Shown: positions 10,935-23,904 of the stretch, one piece after another
Numbering within the stretch: the stretch's first letter is position 1
Layout of the letters: each line of letters begins with the position of its first letter
Origin: Mycolicibacterium sp. P1-5
GTDB lineage: Bacteria > Actinomycetota > Actinomycetes > Mycobacteriales > Mycobacteriaceae
Length of the DNA: 64,000 bases
Reading direction: 5' to 3'
Assembly: GCF_008329565.1 (NCBI RefSeq)
Contig: NZ_NPKT01000006.1
Location: forward strand, 160,180 to 224,179
Notes under the pieces: generated by a model
What the model saw: the letters and a program-made list of their open reading frames with translations, nothing else
Database searches by the model: none
What the model was told of the DNA's origin: nothing
Made by a program: the position numbers and the translations under genes

Positions 10935-10993
10935 GCGAAATCGACACCAGGGCTGCCGCGAGCTCGAACTAACGACCCCCGTGTCGATCTCGC
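10935..10993. repeat. Inverted repeat with 13-base arms and 33-base spacer
   Basis: The left arm GCGAAATCGACAC (10935-10947) pairs with GTGTCGATCTCGC (10981-10993) with one mismatch. It lies between the dcw promoter region and the terminator of the neighbouring gene. It could be a long hairpin or a two-site operator; its role is unknown. Confidence 0.5.
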
Positions 10994-11015
10994 CGGTGCG
11001 CAGCCGGTAAGGCAT

Positions 11016-11050
11016 ACAAAAAACGGGGCAGCCGAATCGGCTACCCCGTC
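11016..11050 (-). terminator. Intrinsic terminator of the DUF3040 gene
   Basis: On the minus strand the arms ACGGGGTAGCCG and CGGCTGCCCCGT (one mismatch, three-base loop) are followed by a run of six T. It lies 17 bases after the gene's stop codon. A classical stem plus U-tract is uncommon in mycobacteria. It should insulate the dcw promoter from read-through. Confidence 0.85.
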
Positions 11051-11066
11051 TACGAGACGCTGGCGG

Positions 11067-11477
11067 TCACTCGTCGAAACGACGCCGGAAGCGATCCTCC
11101 ATCCGGCTGGTGAATGATCCGCCGCCGCCCTTCGGCCGCCGTTGACGCTGGCCGCCCGACGACGAAGACGGGCCCGAGCGGTCCCGTCCACCGGCGACGC
11201 GCGGGCCGGTGATCGCGTACACGACACCGCCGAACATCACCACGAAGCCCACCACCGACAGAATCGGGAAGCTTCCGATCATCGTGGCCTTGAACGCCAC
11301 CCCGGCAACCAGCATCGCCAGGCCGATCACGAACAGGCCCGCGCCCTGCAATCGTCTGCGTGTGGAGGGGGCCCGCAGAGTTCCGCCCCGCACACTGGAG
11401 GCGAACTTGGGGTCCTCGGCATAGAGAGCGCTCTCGATCTGATCGAGCATGCGCTGCTCATGATCGGAGAGTGGCAT
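11067..11477 (-). CDS. DUF3040 membrane protein
   Basis: A 136-residue protein matching the mycobacterial DUF3040 family, which sits upstream of the dcw cluster (Rv2169c in M. tuberculosis). The N-terminus MPLSDHEQRMLDQIE is the family signature. Two membrane helices follow (about 45-65 and 70-90), then a basic, Gly/Ser-rich cytoplasmic tail. The start at 11477 is set by a strong Shine-Dalgarno element (AGGAGGG) seven bases upstream and by the conserved N-terminus. Function is unknown. It has its own terminator and an inverted repeat in its upstream region. Confidence 0.85.
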   Translation of the reverse strand: MPLSDHEQRMLDQIESALYAEDPKFASSVRGGTLRAPSTRRRLQGAGLFVIGLAMLVAGVAFKATMIGSFPILSVVGFVVMFGGVVYAITGPRVAGGRDRSGPSSSSGGQRQRRPKGGGGSFTSRMEDRFRRRFDE

Positions 11478-11526
11478 TCGTCCCTCCTTGCCGACACGGC
11501 CGGTCACGATTCCGATAGAACTTTGC

Positions 11527-11548
11527 TTGCCCAGCATTTACGGGGCAA
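11527..11548. repeat. Perfect inverted repeat TTGCCC-N10-GGGCAA upstream of the DUF3040 gene
   Basis: The arms TTGCCC (11527-11532) and GGGCAA (11543-11548) are separated by ten bases and lie about 50-70 bases before the DUF3040 start. The spacing, near two helical turns overall, suits a dimeric regulator, but a leader hairpin is equally possible. No known operator was recognised. Confidence 0.4.
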
Positions 11549-11748
11549 CTAACCAAATGATACGAGCAGAAGTTGCCGCGTACCACCTAGTTGGTCCACC
11601 CGATTGTAGCTGTGTCCAGGCGTTGTTCAGTCCTCGCCATCACCACGTAAGGGGCTGGTCACCCCGGCAACGCGAGCCCGGGCCGAGACTGCACTGATAA
11701 TGGCCATGCACACTGGACCGATCCGCGGACAAGGAAGGCATCGAGGCG

Positions 11749-12348
11749 TTGGCGGCTTTCCTCATCGATCTGTCGCCCACCGACATGGCGCAGCGCCTGC
11801 ACGACGCTCTGAGCGTGTATGTCGACGCCATGCGCTACCCGCGCGGCACCGAGGGTCAGCGCGCGGCGATGTGGCTCGAGCACACCCGCAGGCAGGGCTG
11901 GAAGGCCGTCGCCGCCATTGAAGTCGACGCAACCGACGCCTCCGGCATCCGCGACGCGCAGCTGTCCGGCGCTCCCCTGCTCGGTATCGCCTACGGCTAC
12001 TGCGGGGCCCCTGACCAGTGGTGGCAGCAGCAGGTGGTGTCGGGGCTGCACCGGATTGGTGTGCCTGCCGAAGAGATCTGCCGGCTGACCAGCAATTACT
12101 TCGAGCTGACCGAGCTACACATCCATCCCAGCGCGCAGGGCCGCGGCTTGGGAGAGGCGCTGGCCCGACGGCTGCTGGCCGGCCGCGACGAGTCCCACGT
12201 GCTGCTGTCCACCCCGGAAATCATCGGCGAAGCCAACCGCGCCTGGCGGCTGTATCGACGGCTCGGCTTCACCGACGTGATCCGCGGCTACCACTTCGCC
12301 GGCGACCCCCGGGCGTTCGCCATTCTGGGTCGCAGCCTCCCGCTCTAG
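11749..12348 (+). CDS. GNAT family N-acetyltransferase (Rv2170-like)
   Basis: A 199-residue GCN5-related acetyltransferase. The acetyl-CoA binding motif A is QGRGLGEALARRLL at about 129-142, preceded by the FELTELHIHP strand, and the C-terminal RRLGFTDVIRGYHF is typical. The start is a TTG at 11749 with an AAGGAAGG Shine-Dalgarno element about ten bases upstream, and the resulting MAAFLIDL N-terminus matches the M. tuberculosis protein Rv2170. Published work on Rv2170 describes acetylation of isocitrate dehydrogenase and of isoniazid. That activity is an inference here. Confidence 0.88.
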   Translation: MAAFLIDLSPTDMAQRLHDALSVYVDAMRYPRGTEGQRAAMWLEHTRRQGWKAVAAIEVDATDASGIRDAQLSGAPLLGIAYGYCGAPDQWWQQQVVSGLHRIGVPAEEICRLTSNYFELTELHIHPSAQGRGLGEALARRLLAGRDESHVLLSTPEIIGEANRAWRLYRRLGFTDVIRGYHFAGDPRAFAILGRSLPL

Positions 12349-12371
12349 CGCGAATCTGGCACGATACCCAC

Positions 12372-13058
12372 GTGCGCGACCGATCCCGCCGCCTGCGCTT
12401 ACGCGCCCTGGCGTTGTTGCTGCTCCTCGTTGCGCCCCTGGCGGTCGGCTGTGTGCGCGTGCACGCGTCGATCACCGTGTCGCCCGACGACCAGGTCTCC
12501 GGGCAGATCATCGCCGCGGCGAAGGCCCGCGACTCCAACGACCAGGGGCCGCAGTTCGACCTCAATGTGCCGTTCAGCCAGAAGATTTCGGTGTCGAAGT
12601 ACTCCTCGGACGACTTCGTCGGCTCCGAGGCGGTGTTCTCGAACCTGAGCTTCTCCGAGGTGCCCCAGCTGGCCAACCTCAATCGCGAGGCCGCCGGGGT
12701 GGACATCTCGCTGCGCCGGGCCGGCAATCTGGTGATCCTCGAAGGCCGGGTCGACCTGACCAGCGTCACCGACACCGACGCTGACGTTTCGCTGACGGTC
12801 TCCTTCCCCGGCGAGGTCACGTCGACCAACGGCGACCGCCTCGACACCGACGTCGTCGAGTGGAAACTCAAGCCCGGCGTGGTCTCGACGATGAGCGCCC
12901 AGGCCCGCTATACCGATCCCAGTACCAGGTCATTCACCGGCGCGGCGCTCTGGCTCGGCCTGGGTGCCCTGGTGGTGTGCGGCGTCATCGGCAGCCTGGC
13001 GTGGGTCAGCCGGGACCGGTCGCCGCGGTTCGCCAACTCCGATCAGACCGACGGCTAA
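12372..13058 (+). CDS. lppM: Lipoprotein LppM
   Basis: A 228-residue predicted lipoprotein. The GTG start at 12372 gives an arginine-rich n-region, a leucine-rich core and a lipobox LAVGC with Cys27 as the lipidated residue. A beta-rich extracytoplasmic domain follows. A second hydrophobic helix lies at about 190-212 near the C-terminus, with a short basic tail. The layout and position after the GNAT gene match LppM (Rv2171), linked in M. tuberculosis to phagosome manipulation. No Shine-Dalgarno element is seen. In M. tuberculosis the next gene is a metF-like protein, absent here. Confidence 0.87.
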   Translation: MRDRSRRLRLRALALLLLLVAPLAVGCVRVHASITVSPDDQVSGQIIAAAKARDSNDQGPQFDLNVPFSQKISVSKYSSDDFVGSEAVFSNLSFSEVPQLANLNREAAGVDISLRRAGNLVILEGRVDLTSVTDTDADVSLTVSFPGEVTSTNGDRLDTDVVEWKLKPGVVSTMSAQARYTDPSTRSFTGAALWLGLGALVVCGVIGSLAWVSRDRSPRFANSDQTDG

Positions 13059-14216
<1,158 letters not shown>

Positions 14217-14220
14217 GCCC

Positions 14221-15774
14221 ATGTCCGCCAACACACCAACCACATCGACCAGCCGGGCCGGCCTCGCGCGCCTGGCGGCCTTCACCGCCGCCGACGAGGG
14301 CCGCCCGGCCCTGCTCGGTTTTCTCGGCGCGATCCTGCTCACCCTCGGCGGCCTGGGCGCAGGCAGCACCCGTCAGCACGACCCTCTTCTCGAGTCGATG
14401 CACCTGTCCTGGTTGCGGTTCGGCCACGGCCTGGTGGTGTCGTCGGTGCTGCTGTGGGTCGGGGTCGTGCTGATGCTGGTGGCGTGGTTGTGGGTGGGAC
14501 GGCGGGTGATGTCCGAGGACGTCAGCGAGTTCACGATGACCGCGACCGCGGGCTTCTGGCTGGCTCCCCTGCTACTCAGCGTTCCGCTGTTCAGCCGCGA
14601 CACGTATTCGTATCTGGCCCAGGGTGCGCTGCTGCGCGACGGCCTTGACCCGTACGCCGTAGGGCCGGTGGAGAACCAGAACCCGTTGCTGGACAACGTG
14701 AGTCCCATCTGGACCACCACCACAGCCCCCTACGGGCCGGCGTTCATCCTGGTCGCCCGGTTCGTCACCAGCCTGGTCGGAGACCACGTGGTGGCAGGCA
14801 CGATGCTGCTGCGGCTGTGCATGCTTCCCGGGCTGGCACTACTGATCTGGGCGGCACCGCGGGTGGCCCGCCACATCGGCGCCAACGGCGCGGTGGCGCT
14901 CTGGATTTGCGCGCTCAATCCGCTGGTGATCATCCATCTGATGGGCGGCGTGCACAACGAGATGCTGATGGTCGGGCTGATGATGGCGGGCATCGCGTTG
15001 ACGTTCGCCCGCCACCACGCAGCCGGAGCGGCGCTGATCGCGGTGGCCGTCGCGGTCAAGGCCACCGCCGTGCTGGCGCTTCCGTTCATGGTGTGGGTGT
15101 GGATGCGCCACCGACAGCAACACCGAAAAGTCGGCGCGCCAAAGGCTTTCGCGACAGCGGCGGCGGCGTCGGTGGCAATCTTCGTCGCGGTGTTCGCCGT
15201 GCTGTCCTGGGTCGCCGGGGTGGGACTGGGCTGGCTGACCGCACTGGCCGGCTCGGTGAAGATCATCAACTGGCTGACCATTCCGACCGCCATCGCGAAC
15301 CTCACCAACGCGATCGGCGGTCTGTTCATGCCGGTGAACTTCTACGCGGTGCTCGACGTCGCCCGGATCGTCGGAATCGCCATCATCGCGGTGTCACTTC
15401 CCTTGCTGTGGTGGCGGTTTCGCCACAATGACCGCGAGGCGCTGACCGGCATCGCGTGGGCGATGCTGGTGGTGGTGCTGTTCGTTCCCGCCGCGCTGCC
15501 GTGGTACTACACCTGGCCGCTCGCGGTGCTGTCGGCGCTGGCGCAGTCCCGGGCGGCGATAGCACTGATCGCCGGGTTCTCGACGTGGATCATGGTGATC
15601 TTCAAACCGGACGGCTCACACGGCATGTACTCGTGGATCCACGTGCTGCTGGCCACCGCCTGCGCACTGGCGGCCTGGTACTCGCTGAAGGTCAGTAGGC
15701 CATCGCCTGGGCTCGCCGAACCACCTCACGAGCCTGGTGAGCATGCAGCGCATCGACCGGGCGGGCGTTGCTGA
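14221..15774 (+). CDS. mptA: Alpha-(1->6)-mannopyranosyltransferase MptA (GT-C membrane enzyme)
   Basis: Polyprenyl-phosphomannose-dependent mannosyltransferase that elongates the mannan backbone of lipomannan and lipoarabinomannan. The 517-residue protein has about a dozen membrane helices. The catalytic first extracellular loop follows FSRDTYSYLAQG, the acidic-residue site usual for GT-C enzymes, and contains DPYAVGP. The ATG is four bases after idsA2. The last 83 bases overlap the convergent gene for a DNA-binding protein. The identification rests on topology, the loop motif and the Rv2174-like position. Confidence 0.9.
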   Translation: MSANTPTTSTSRAGLARLAAFTAADEGRPALLGFLGAILLTLGGLGAGSTRQHDPLLESMHLSWLRFGHGLVVSSVLLWVGVVLMLVAWLWVGRRVMSEDVSEFTMTATAGFWLAPLLLSVPLFSRDTYSYLAQGALLRDGLDPYAVGPVENQNPLLDNVSPIWTTTTAPYGPAFILVARFVTSLVGDHVVAGTMLLRLCMLPGLALLIWAAPRVARHIGANGAVALWICALNPLVIIHLMGGVHNEMLMVGLMMAGIALTFARHHAAGAALIAVAVAVKATAVLALPFMVWVWMRHRQQHRKVGAPKAFATAAAASVAIFVAVFAVLSWVAGVGLGWLTALAGSVKIINWLTIPTAIANLTNAIGGLFMPVNFYAVLDVARIVGIAIIAVSLPLLWWRFRHNDREALTGIAWAMLVVVLFVPAALPWYYTWPLAVLSALAQSRAAIALIAGFSTWIMVIFKPDGSHGMYSWIHVLLATACALAAWYSLKVSRPSPGLAEPPHEPGEHAAHRPGGRC

Positions 15775-16096
15775 TCGCCTCGCGCGCGCCATCGCGGGTG
15801 ATCGTCAGTGACGGGTCGGCGGTGAACAGCCAGCGCAGGATCTCGGTGTCGCGGTAGCCGCCGTCGCGCAGCACCGCCAGCAGACCGGGCAGGCTTTTGA
15901 TCACCTCGCCGTGCCCGGTGAGAAAGGCTTTCGGGATCATCGGGACACCGCCGCGTTTGACCGCCACCAGGTGACCTTCACGCAAGTGCTGGTGCACCTT
16001 GGTCACCGGGACTCCCAACATCTCGGCGACCGCGGGCAGGTCGTACACGGGCTCGTCGGGATCCAATACGTCTTCGCCGGCAGGAATGCTGCTCAC
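15692..16096 (-). CDS. Winged helix-turn-helix DNA-binding protein (Rv2175c-like)
   Basis: A 134-residue DNA-binding protein. The helix-turn-helix is visible as LPAVAEMLGVPVTKVHQHLR at about 20-39, and the C-terminus VDALHAHQAREVVRRAQAMAY is essentially that of M. tuberculosis Rv2175c, a substrate of kinase PknL. PknL is encoded divergently 37 bases away. The start is a GTG with an in-frame TAG three codons upstream, and TAGACT six bases before it suggests a leaderless transcript. Translation therefore begins at MSSIPAGED. As I recall it, the M. tuberculosis protein has about 14 more N-terminal residues containing the PknL-phosphorylated threonine. Confidence 0.88.
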   Translation of the reverse strand: MSSIPAGEDVLDPDEPVYDLPAVAEMLGVPVTKVHQHLREGHLVAVKRGGVPMIPKAFLTGHGEVIKSLPGLLAVLRDGGYRDTEILRWLFTADPSLTITRDGAREAISNARPVDALHAHQAREVVRRAQAMAY

Positions 16097-16133
16097 CTGC
16101 CTAGTCTAGAGCCCCTCTGCCGCGGCATACCAT

Positions 16134-19275
<3,142 letters not shown>

Positions 19276-19285
19276 CGGCCGCACC

Positions 19286-20152
19286 CTATCCCTTCGCCTC
19301 GACGCGGTGCGGGGGCGCGGGGGCTGCGTGGATCTCCTTGTCGAGCTCGGCGTCCACCTCGGCATCGGCCGGGAAGCTCGGCTCACCGGCGATGATGTGC
19401 TGCAGCCACAGCTTGGCCTGCACGACCGGGCGGCGCATATAGCGCTCGCGTTCCAACGAGCGGTGCATTTTGCGTGCGTGGTCTTGGTAGAACCAGCGCG
19501 CCCAGGGTGCGTGCGGGCGCGACAGCCGGATCGCACCGATGAACAGCAGCGGCGTGATGAACATCCCGACCAGACCCGTCCACACCTTGCCCTTGAGCAC
19601 CACCACCACCGCCAACGCCAACGTCGATGCCGCGAGCACGACGACCAGCGTGCGGGCGCCGACCGAATCGTCGGCTCGCCAGATGCCGATGTCGAAGAAC
19701 GACAGTGGGTTGAAGCCCATGACCAACAGCCCCGCGACGGCGATCGCGGCGAACACCGCATCCACCGACGCCCGGCCGTCCTCGGCCCAGTAGACGTCCT
19801 CCAGATGCAGGATGAGCGCGAACTCGTCGAGGACCAGCGCGGCGCCGGTACCGAAAATGATTGCGGCAGCGGTGAACTCACCGGTTCCACCCTCGGTCGC
19901 CATCGTCACCATTGCGACTCCGGAGACCATCACCAGGACGACACCGAATACGGCGTGGTGGATGTGCAAGCCGCCGTGGCCGGAGATGTTGCGCGGTTGC
20001 CACCATTTGCGGGGAGACTCGTTGCCCGCGTTGTGCCGGATGTAGCGGACGATCGTCCGGGTCACGAAGAACGTGAGGATGAACGCGATCAGACACCACA
20101 TCAGCGGCACGCGCCCGGGGGCGACGACGTCGAAGTGCAGGTGGTAGGACAC
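19286..20152 (-). CDS. Integral membrane protein (Rv2180c-like)
   Basis: A 288-residue protein with about six membrane helices (the first at 15-32, others between 65 and 225) and a polar C-terminal tail ending in a charged Glu/Pro/Ala-rich segment. The motif [13 protein letters not shown] carries several histidines facing a helix end. The position between RNase AS and mptC and the size match M. tuberculosis Rv2180c, of unknown function. The GTG start has no Shine-Dalgarno element; TATGTT eight bases upstream suggests a leaderless message. It is divergent from mptC, with 56 bases between the starts. Confidence 0.75.
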   Translation of the reverse strand: MSYHLHFDVVAPGRVPLMWCLIAFILTFFVTRTIVRYIRHNAGNESPRKWWQPRNISGHGGLHIHHAVFGVVLVMVSGVAMVTMATEGGTGEFTAAAIIFGTGAALVLDEFALILHLEDVYWAEDGRASVDAVFAAIAVAGLLVMGFNPLSFFDIGIWRADDSVGARTLVVVLAASTLALAVVVVLKGKVWTGLVGMFITPLLFIGAIRLSRPHAPWARWFYQDHARKMHRSLERERYMRRPVVQAKLWLQHIIAGEPSFPADAEVDAELDKEIHAAPAPPHRVEAKG

Positions 20153-20208
20153 GGGAGGTGAACATACGCGCCGGCGCGGCGCGGCGCCCCGATAGTCTGG
20201 TTTGCGAG

Positions 20209-21492
20209 ATGAGTAGCGACGTGGGCAGTGCGACGCGGCCCTGGCTGGTCGCCGGGTGGCGAGTTTCGCAGGTCGTGATCGTCGCTCTGGTCGTCTACGC
20301 AGGCTGGTTGCTGTTCGGGCACATCCCCTACCGCATCGACATCGAGGTCTATCGGATGGGCGGCCAGGCGTGGCTGCACGGCCAATCGCTGTATGCCGGC
20401 GACGCGACGTTCCGCACCACGGTCGGGCTGGGCCTGCCGTTCACCTATCCCCCGCTGGCGGCGATTGTGTTCAGCCCGTTCGCCGCGGTGCCGCTGTCGG
20501 CGGCCAGCGTGATCATCACGGCGATCACCCTGGTTCTCGTGCTGCTGTCGACCTGGATCGTGTTGACCCGCCTGGCGGTGTGGCCATCCACGGCGCTGAC
20601 CCGGGAGCCGGCGTGGCTGCGCCGGGCCTGGCTCTCGGCAGGCATCGTCGCACTGGCGGTGATGTACCTCGAACCGATCGACGCCAACTTCGCGTTCGGA
20701 CAGATCAACGTGGTGCTGATGACGCTGGTGATCGCGGATTGTGTGCCGCGCCGCACCCCATGGCCGCGCGGGATGCTGCTCGGACTGGCGATTGCGCTGA
20801 AGCTGACCCCGGCGGTGTTCCTCCTGTACTTCCTGCTGCGCCGTGACGGCCGCGCCGCGCTGACCGCAGCCGGTACGTTCGTAGCGGCCAGCCTGCTGGG
20901 CTGCGCGCTGGCCTGGCGGGATTCGCTGGAGTACTGGACAACCACGATCCGGCACACCGACCGCATCGGCAGCGCGGCGCTGAACACCAACCAGAACATC
21001 GCCGGCGCGCTGGCCCGGCTGGGCCTGGACAAGAGCACCCACTTCATCCTGTGGACGTTGGCCTGCTTCGCCGTCCTGGCGCTGACCATCTGGGCGGTCC
21101 GGCGGGTGTTGTCCGCCGGGGAGTCGACGTTGGCGCTGATGTGCGTGGCCCTGTTCGGGCTGGTGGTCTCGCCGGTCTCGTGGTCACACCACTGGGTGTG
21201 GGCGCTGCCGACGGTCATCACCGCCGCCGTGGTCGCCTACCGGCGCCGCATCATCGCCCTGGGCCTGGTCACGGCCGTCGGCGTCGTGCTGATGGTGTGG
21301 ATTCCGCTGGAGTTGCTGCCCAAGCATCACGAGGAGACGGCGTCGTGGTGGCGCCAACTGCTGGGGATGTCCTACGTGTGGTGGGCCCTGGCGGTGATCG
21401 TCATCGCTGGACTGACGGTGATCAGCCCCGTCGCTAACCTGCGGCGGTCTCCGGGATCCGCGCCGGTGGCTCATCTGGTCCACCCTGCTTAG
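20209..21492 (+). CDS. mptC: Alpha-(1->2)-mannosyltransferase MptC (GT87-type membrane enzyme)
   Basis: GT-C mannosyltransferase that adds single alpha-1,2-mannose branches to the lipomannan backbone and takes part in mannose capping in M. tuberculosis (Rv2181). From the ATG at 20209 it is 427 residues, the same length as I recall for Rv2181. It has about ten membrane helices. The first extracellular loop contains [11 protein letters not shown], with acidic residues at the usual catalytic place. TAGTCT about ten bases upstream is a likely -10. An upstream GTG at 20158 would overlap the divergent neighbour and is not preferred. Its 3' end overlaps the acyltransferase gene by 59 bases. Confidence 0.88.
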   Translation: MSSDVGSATRPWLVAGWRVSQVVIVALVVYAGWLLFGHIPYRIDIEVYRMGGQAWLHGQSLYAGDATFRTTVGLGLPFTYPPLAAIVFSPFAAVPLSAASVIITAITLVLVLLSTWIVLTRLAVWPSTALTREPAWLRRAWLSAGIVALAVMYLEPIDANFAFGQINVVLMTLVIADCVPRRTPWPRGMLLGLAIALKLTPAVFLLYFLLRRDGRAALTAAGTFVAASLLGCALAWRDSLEYWTTTIRHTDRIGSAALNTNQNIAGALARLGLDKSTHFILWTLACFAVLALTIWAVRRVLSAGESTLALMCVALFGLVVSPVSWSHHWVWALPTVITAAVVAYRRRIIALGLVTAVGVVLMVWIPLELLPKHHEETASWWRQLLGMSYVWWALAVIVIAGLTVISPVANLRRSPGSAPVAHLVHPA

Positions 21493-22177
21493 GGTCCGCG
21501 GGCGCCTCGCTGTTCTTCAGCGTCGCGGCATAGATGTCGACGTACTCCTGGCCGGAGAGCTCCATCAGCTCGTACATCACCTCGTCGATGACGGCCCGCT
21601 CGATGAACCGGTTGCCGGCCAGTCCGTCGAAGCGGGAGAAATCCATCGGCTTGCCGAAGCGGACCGTCACCCGCCCGAAGCGCCACATTTTCGATCCGGG
21701 CGGGTTGACGATGTCAGTTCCGATCATCGCGACCGGAATCACCGGAACCTGGGTCTCCAGCGCCAGCCGGGCCAACCCGGTCTTGCCCTTGTACAGCCGA
21801 CCGTCCGGTGACCGGGTTCCCTCGGGGTACATCCCCATCAGCTTGCCCTGCGACAGCAACCGTTCGGCGGTGGTCAGCGCCGCCTGCGCGGCGTCGGCGT
21901 CGGTGCGGTCGATCGGGACCTGGCCGGCGGCCGTGTAGAACCACCGGTTGAACCAGCCCTTGATGCCGGTGCCGGTGAAGTATTCAGCCTTGGCCAGGAA
22001 GGTGATCCGCCGGCGAACCACCAGAGGGAGGTAGAAACTGTCTGCCACCGCCAGATGGTTACTGGCCAAGATCGCCGGTCCATTGTCTGGAAGATGTTCC
22101 AGCCCTTCGACTTTGGGTCTACCTAGTAGTGCCAGCAATGGGCCCATGAAGACGTACTTGAAGAGCCAGTACCACAT
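21434..22177 (-). CDS. 1-acylglycerol-3-phosphate acyltransferase-like protein (PlsC family)
   Basis: A 247-residue membrane-associated acyltransferase. The catalytic motif is NHLAVAD (H-x4-D, about residues 40-46), with PIDRTD and the substrate-binding motif EGTRS at about 120-124. A short hydrophobic N-terminal segment ([16 protein letters not shown]) likely anchors it to the membrane. The ATG has a good GGGAGG Shine-Dalgarno element. The M. tuberculosis counterpart is Rv2182c, reported to act in phospholipid remodelling. The tail is Pro/Glu-rich and overlaps convergent mptC. Confidence 0.87.
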   Translation of the reverse strand: MWYWLFKYVFMGPLLALLGRPKVEGLEHLPDNGPAILASNHLAVADSFYLPLVVRRRITFLAKAEYFTGTGIKGWFNRWFYTAAGQVPIDRTDADAAQAALTTAERLLSQGKLMGMYPEGTRSPDGRLYKGKTGLARLALETQVPVIPVAMIGTDIVNPPGSKMWRFGRVTVRFGKPMDFSRFDGLAGNRFIERAVIDEVMYELMELSGQEYVDIYAATLKNSEAPADPKQGGPDEPPARIPETAAG

Positions 22178-22285
22178 GGAGCCTCCCGATCACGTCACGC
22201 GCTTTCGTGCAACTCTACCCAGGCCTGCGCAGACCGACCACAGGTCGCACCCGGTTCTCACCGGATCATCAGGGCGCGCGGAGCG

Positions 22286-22654
22286 TCAGTCCTCGACGCT
22301 GACCGGAATGTGTTGATAGCGGCTGGTCGGACGCTCCGGCGAATCCGCACCGGGTCCACTCGACGGTGTGCCGTCAGGCTGGGGTGGTGGGCCCGCGCCG
22401 TCTTCGGCGATGATCGTTCGAATCATCGTGACCAGCGCCACACTGTGCTCGGCGACCACGGTCAGCAGCGGATGTTGTTCGCCGTTGACCAGCGCCGCCA
22501 GTGCGCACACCGGGCACCAGACCTGCTGGCACTTGCCCTGGCCGCCGCCGGCTGCCATCGCGGCACCGGCCCGCACGGCCGGGTCGAGCCGGTCCAGGAC
22601 CGCCTGGGCAAGCGCGCGAAGTTCGGGCCCCAGATCGGGATGCGGGCCATTCAC
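22286..22654 (-). CDS. Small conserved protein with a cysteine cluster (Rv2183c-like)
   Basis: A 122-residue protein of unknown function. The GTG start overlaps the stop of the upstream ATPase gene (GTGA), so the two are probably co-translated. Its only distinctive motif is CQQVWCPVC at about residues 42-50, which could bind a metal. The central part is helical (ALVTMIRTIIAEDG), and the C-terminus is Pro/Gly-rich and probably disordered. The constant association with the ArsA-like ATPase and START-like genes suggests a shared process, but none is established. Confidence 0.75.
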   Translation of the reverse strand: MNGPHPDLGPELRALAQAVLDRLDPAVRAGAAMAAGGGQGKCQQVWCPVCALAALVNGEQHPLLTVVAEHSVALVTMIRTIIAEDGAGPPPQPDGTPSSGPGADSPERPTSRYQHIPVSVED

Positions 22655-23904
22655 GCGGGCCACACCTCCGGGTTGGGTCGAAAGCGCACGGTCAGCTCGG
22701 TACCGCGCAGTGCCGCATCCACCACGATGCACCGCCGCAGAACCGACGCCAGCCGTACCCGGCGCCGCATCCCTGCAGCGCCGATGATCAGGTCGTCGTC
22801 GACCCGGCCCAGCGTCAGCGTGCCCGGATCGATTTGCGGCAACTCTAGCCGCATCCGGTAGATGGCTTCGAGTCCCGAGCCCGATTCTCGGTCCACCACG
22901 GGTTTCAGCGGTCCGGGCGGTGCCAACCCGTCCCGCCGCCGGACGCTGTCGAGCAATTGTCCGAGCGCTTTGGGCCCGATCGGCTCGCCGGCCAGATGCG
23001 GCACCATCACCAGTTGCACGTCACCGATAGCGGTGGTGAGCTCGTCGAGCACCGATTTCTGTTCGGAGATCCGCTCGGCGTACCAGCCGAACGCAGGATG
23101 GTCCGGCAGGTTCCGGTACTCATACGAATCATCCTGAACCAGAACTTGATTCACTATCAGCTCGGCGACCGGTACGCCCATCAGTGCCAGCGAACCCAGA
23201 GTCCGGACGGCCTCGGCAGCCACCACCCGTTCGGCGGTGAGCACGAGGTGGGCGCTGACCCGCTCGGCGTCGGTGAGCAGTGCGGACAGCCCTTCGACAG
23301 CTCCGCTGATGCCCTCGACCACGGCGACGGTGGCCGCGGCGTGCATGCCGTCGACGGCGGCACTGAGCCGGCGATGCCGCGGCCAGGCCCGCTCCAGGTA
23401 CATCGCGAAGGTGGCCGGCAGGGTGAGCATTCGCATCGCGTCGGCCGTCGACGCGCAGTCCACGACGACGTAATCCCACCCGCCCGAGTCGGCCAGGCCG
23501 GCCACCTCGGCCAGCCCCAGCACCTCCTGGATCCCGGGAAGTGCGGAAAGCTCTTCGGGGGCAACGGTTTTGAGATCAGACTCGGGGAACCGGCTGGCCA
23601 GCACCGGCGCGATCACGCGCCATCTGTCCTCCAGCAGCGCCAGGGTGTCCAGAGCCAGCGCATCGAGGTGGCCGCCCGCCGTGTCGTCGGTGCCTTCCTC
23701 GGTGAGGATCCGCACCGGTTCCCGGGCGCCGGTCGGTGGCACCGCGACGCCGAGCACGTCGCCGAGCGAGTGGGCCTGATCGGTGGACACCGCCAGCACC
23801 CGCTCACCCGCCTGTGCGGCACGCACCGCCGTCGCCGAGGCCAGCGTCGACTTGCCTACGCCGCCTTTGCCGACGAAGAAACTGATCCGGGCCCGATCAG
23901 CCAC
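22651..23904 (-). CDS. ArsA/GET3-like anion-transporting ATPase
   Basis: A 417-residue P-loop NTPase of the SIMIBI class. The deviant Walker A FVGKGGVGKSTLA is at about 10-22 and the switch-like STDQAHSLGDVLG motif at about 40-52. YVVVDCAST is the probable Walker B strand. No arsenite-binding cysteines of the ArsA type are evident, so arsenic resistance should not be assumed. The GTG directly abuts the stop of the upstream START-like gene (TGAGTG), and the 3' end overlaps the cysteine protein gene. The M. tuberculosis counterpart is Rv2184c. Confidence 0.85.
   Translation of the reverse strand: MADRARISFFVGKGGVGKSTLASATAVRAAQAGERVLAVSTDQAHSLGDVLGVAVPPTGAREPVRILTEEGTDDTAGGHLDALALDTLALLEDRWRVIAPVLASRFPESDLKTVAPEELSALPGIQEVLGLAEVAGLADSGGWDYVVVDCASTADAMRMLTLPATFAMYLERAWPRHRRLSAAVDGMHAAATVAVVEGISGAVEGLSALLTDAERVSAHLVLTAERVVAAEAVRTLGSLALMGVPVAELIVNQVLVQDDSYEYRNLPDHPAFGWYAERISEQKSVLDELTTAIGDVQLVMVPHLAGEPIGPKALGQLLDSVRRRDGLAPPGPLKPVVDRESGSGLEAIYRMRLELPQIDPGTLTLGRVDDDLIIGAAGMRRRVRLASVLRRCIVVDAALRGTELTVRFRPNPEVWPA

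Larger units (their letters stand above)
10711..11066. other. 356-bp intergenic region between mraZ and the DUF3040 gene
   Basis: No convincing gene is present. From left to right it holds the mraZ Shine-Dalgarno and leader, the MraZ box array (10774-10810) with weaker GTGG boxes to about 10855, an unassigned stretch, a long inverted repeat (10935-10947 with 10981-10993), and the intrinsic terminator of the DUF3040 gene (11016-11050). The dcw promoter should lie in or just above the MraZ boxes, but I could not pick a confident -10 hexamer. Confidence 0.6.

Noticed and set aside
20158..20208. Extended N-terminus of mptC from the GTG at 20158
   Set aside because: It would add an Arg-rich stretch without family support and cover the divergent promoter; the ATG at 20209 gives the expected length.
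22651..23904. Arsenite efflux ATPase ArsA
   Set aside because: The P-loop fits the ArsA/GET3 class, but no metal-site cysteines and no arsB, arsR or arsC genes are nearby.
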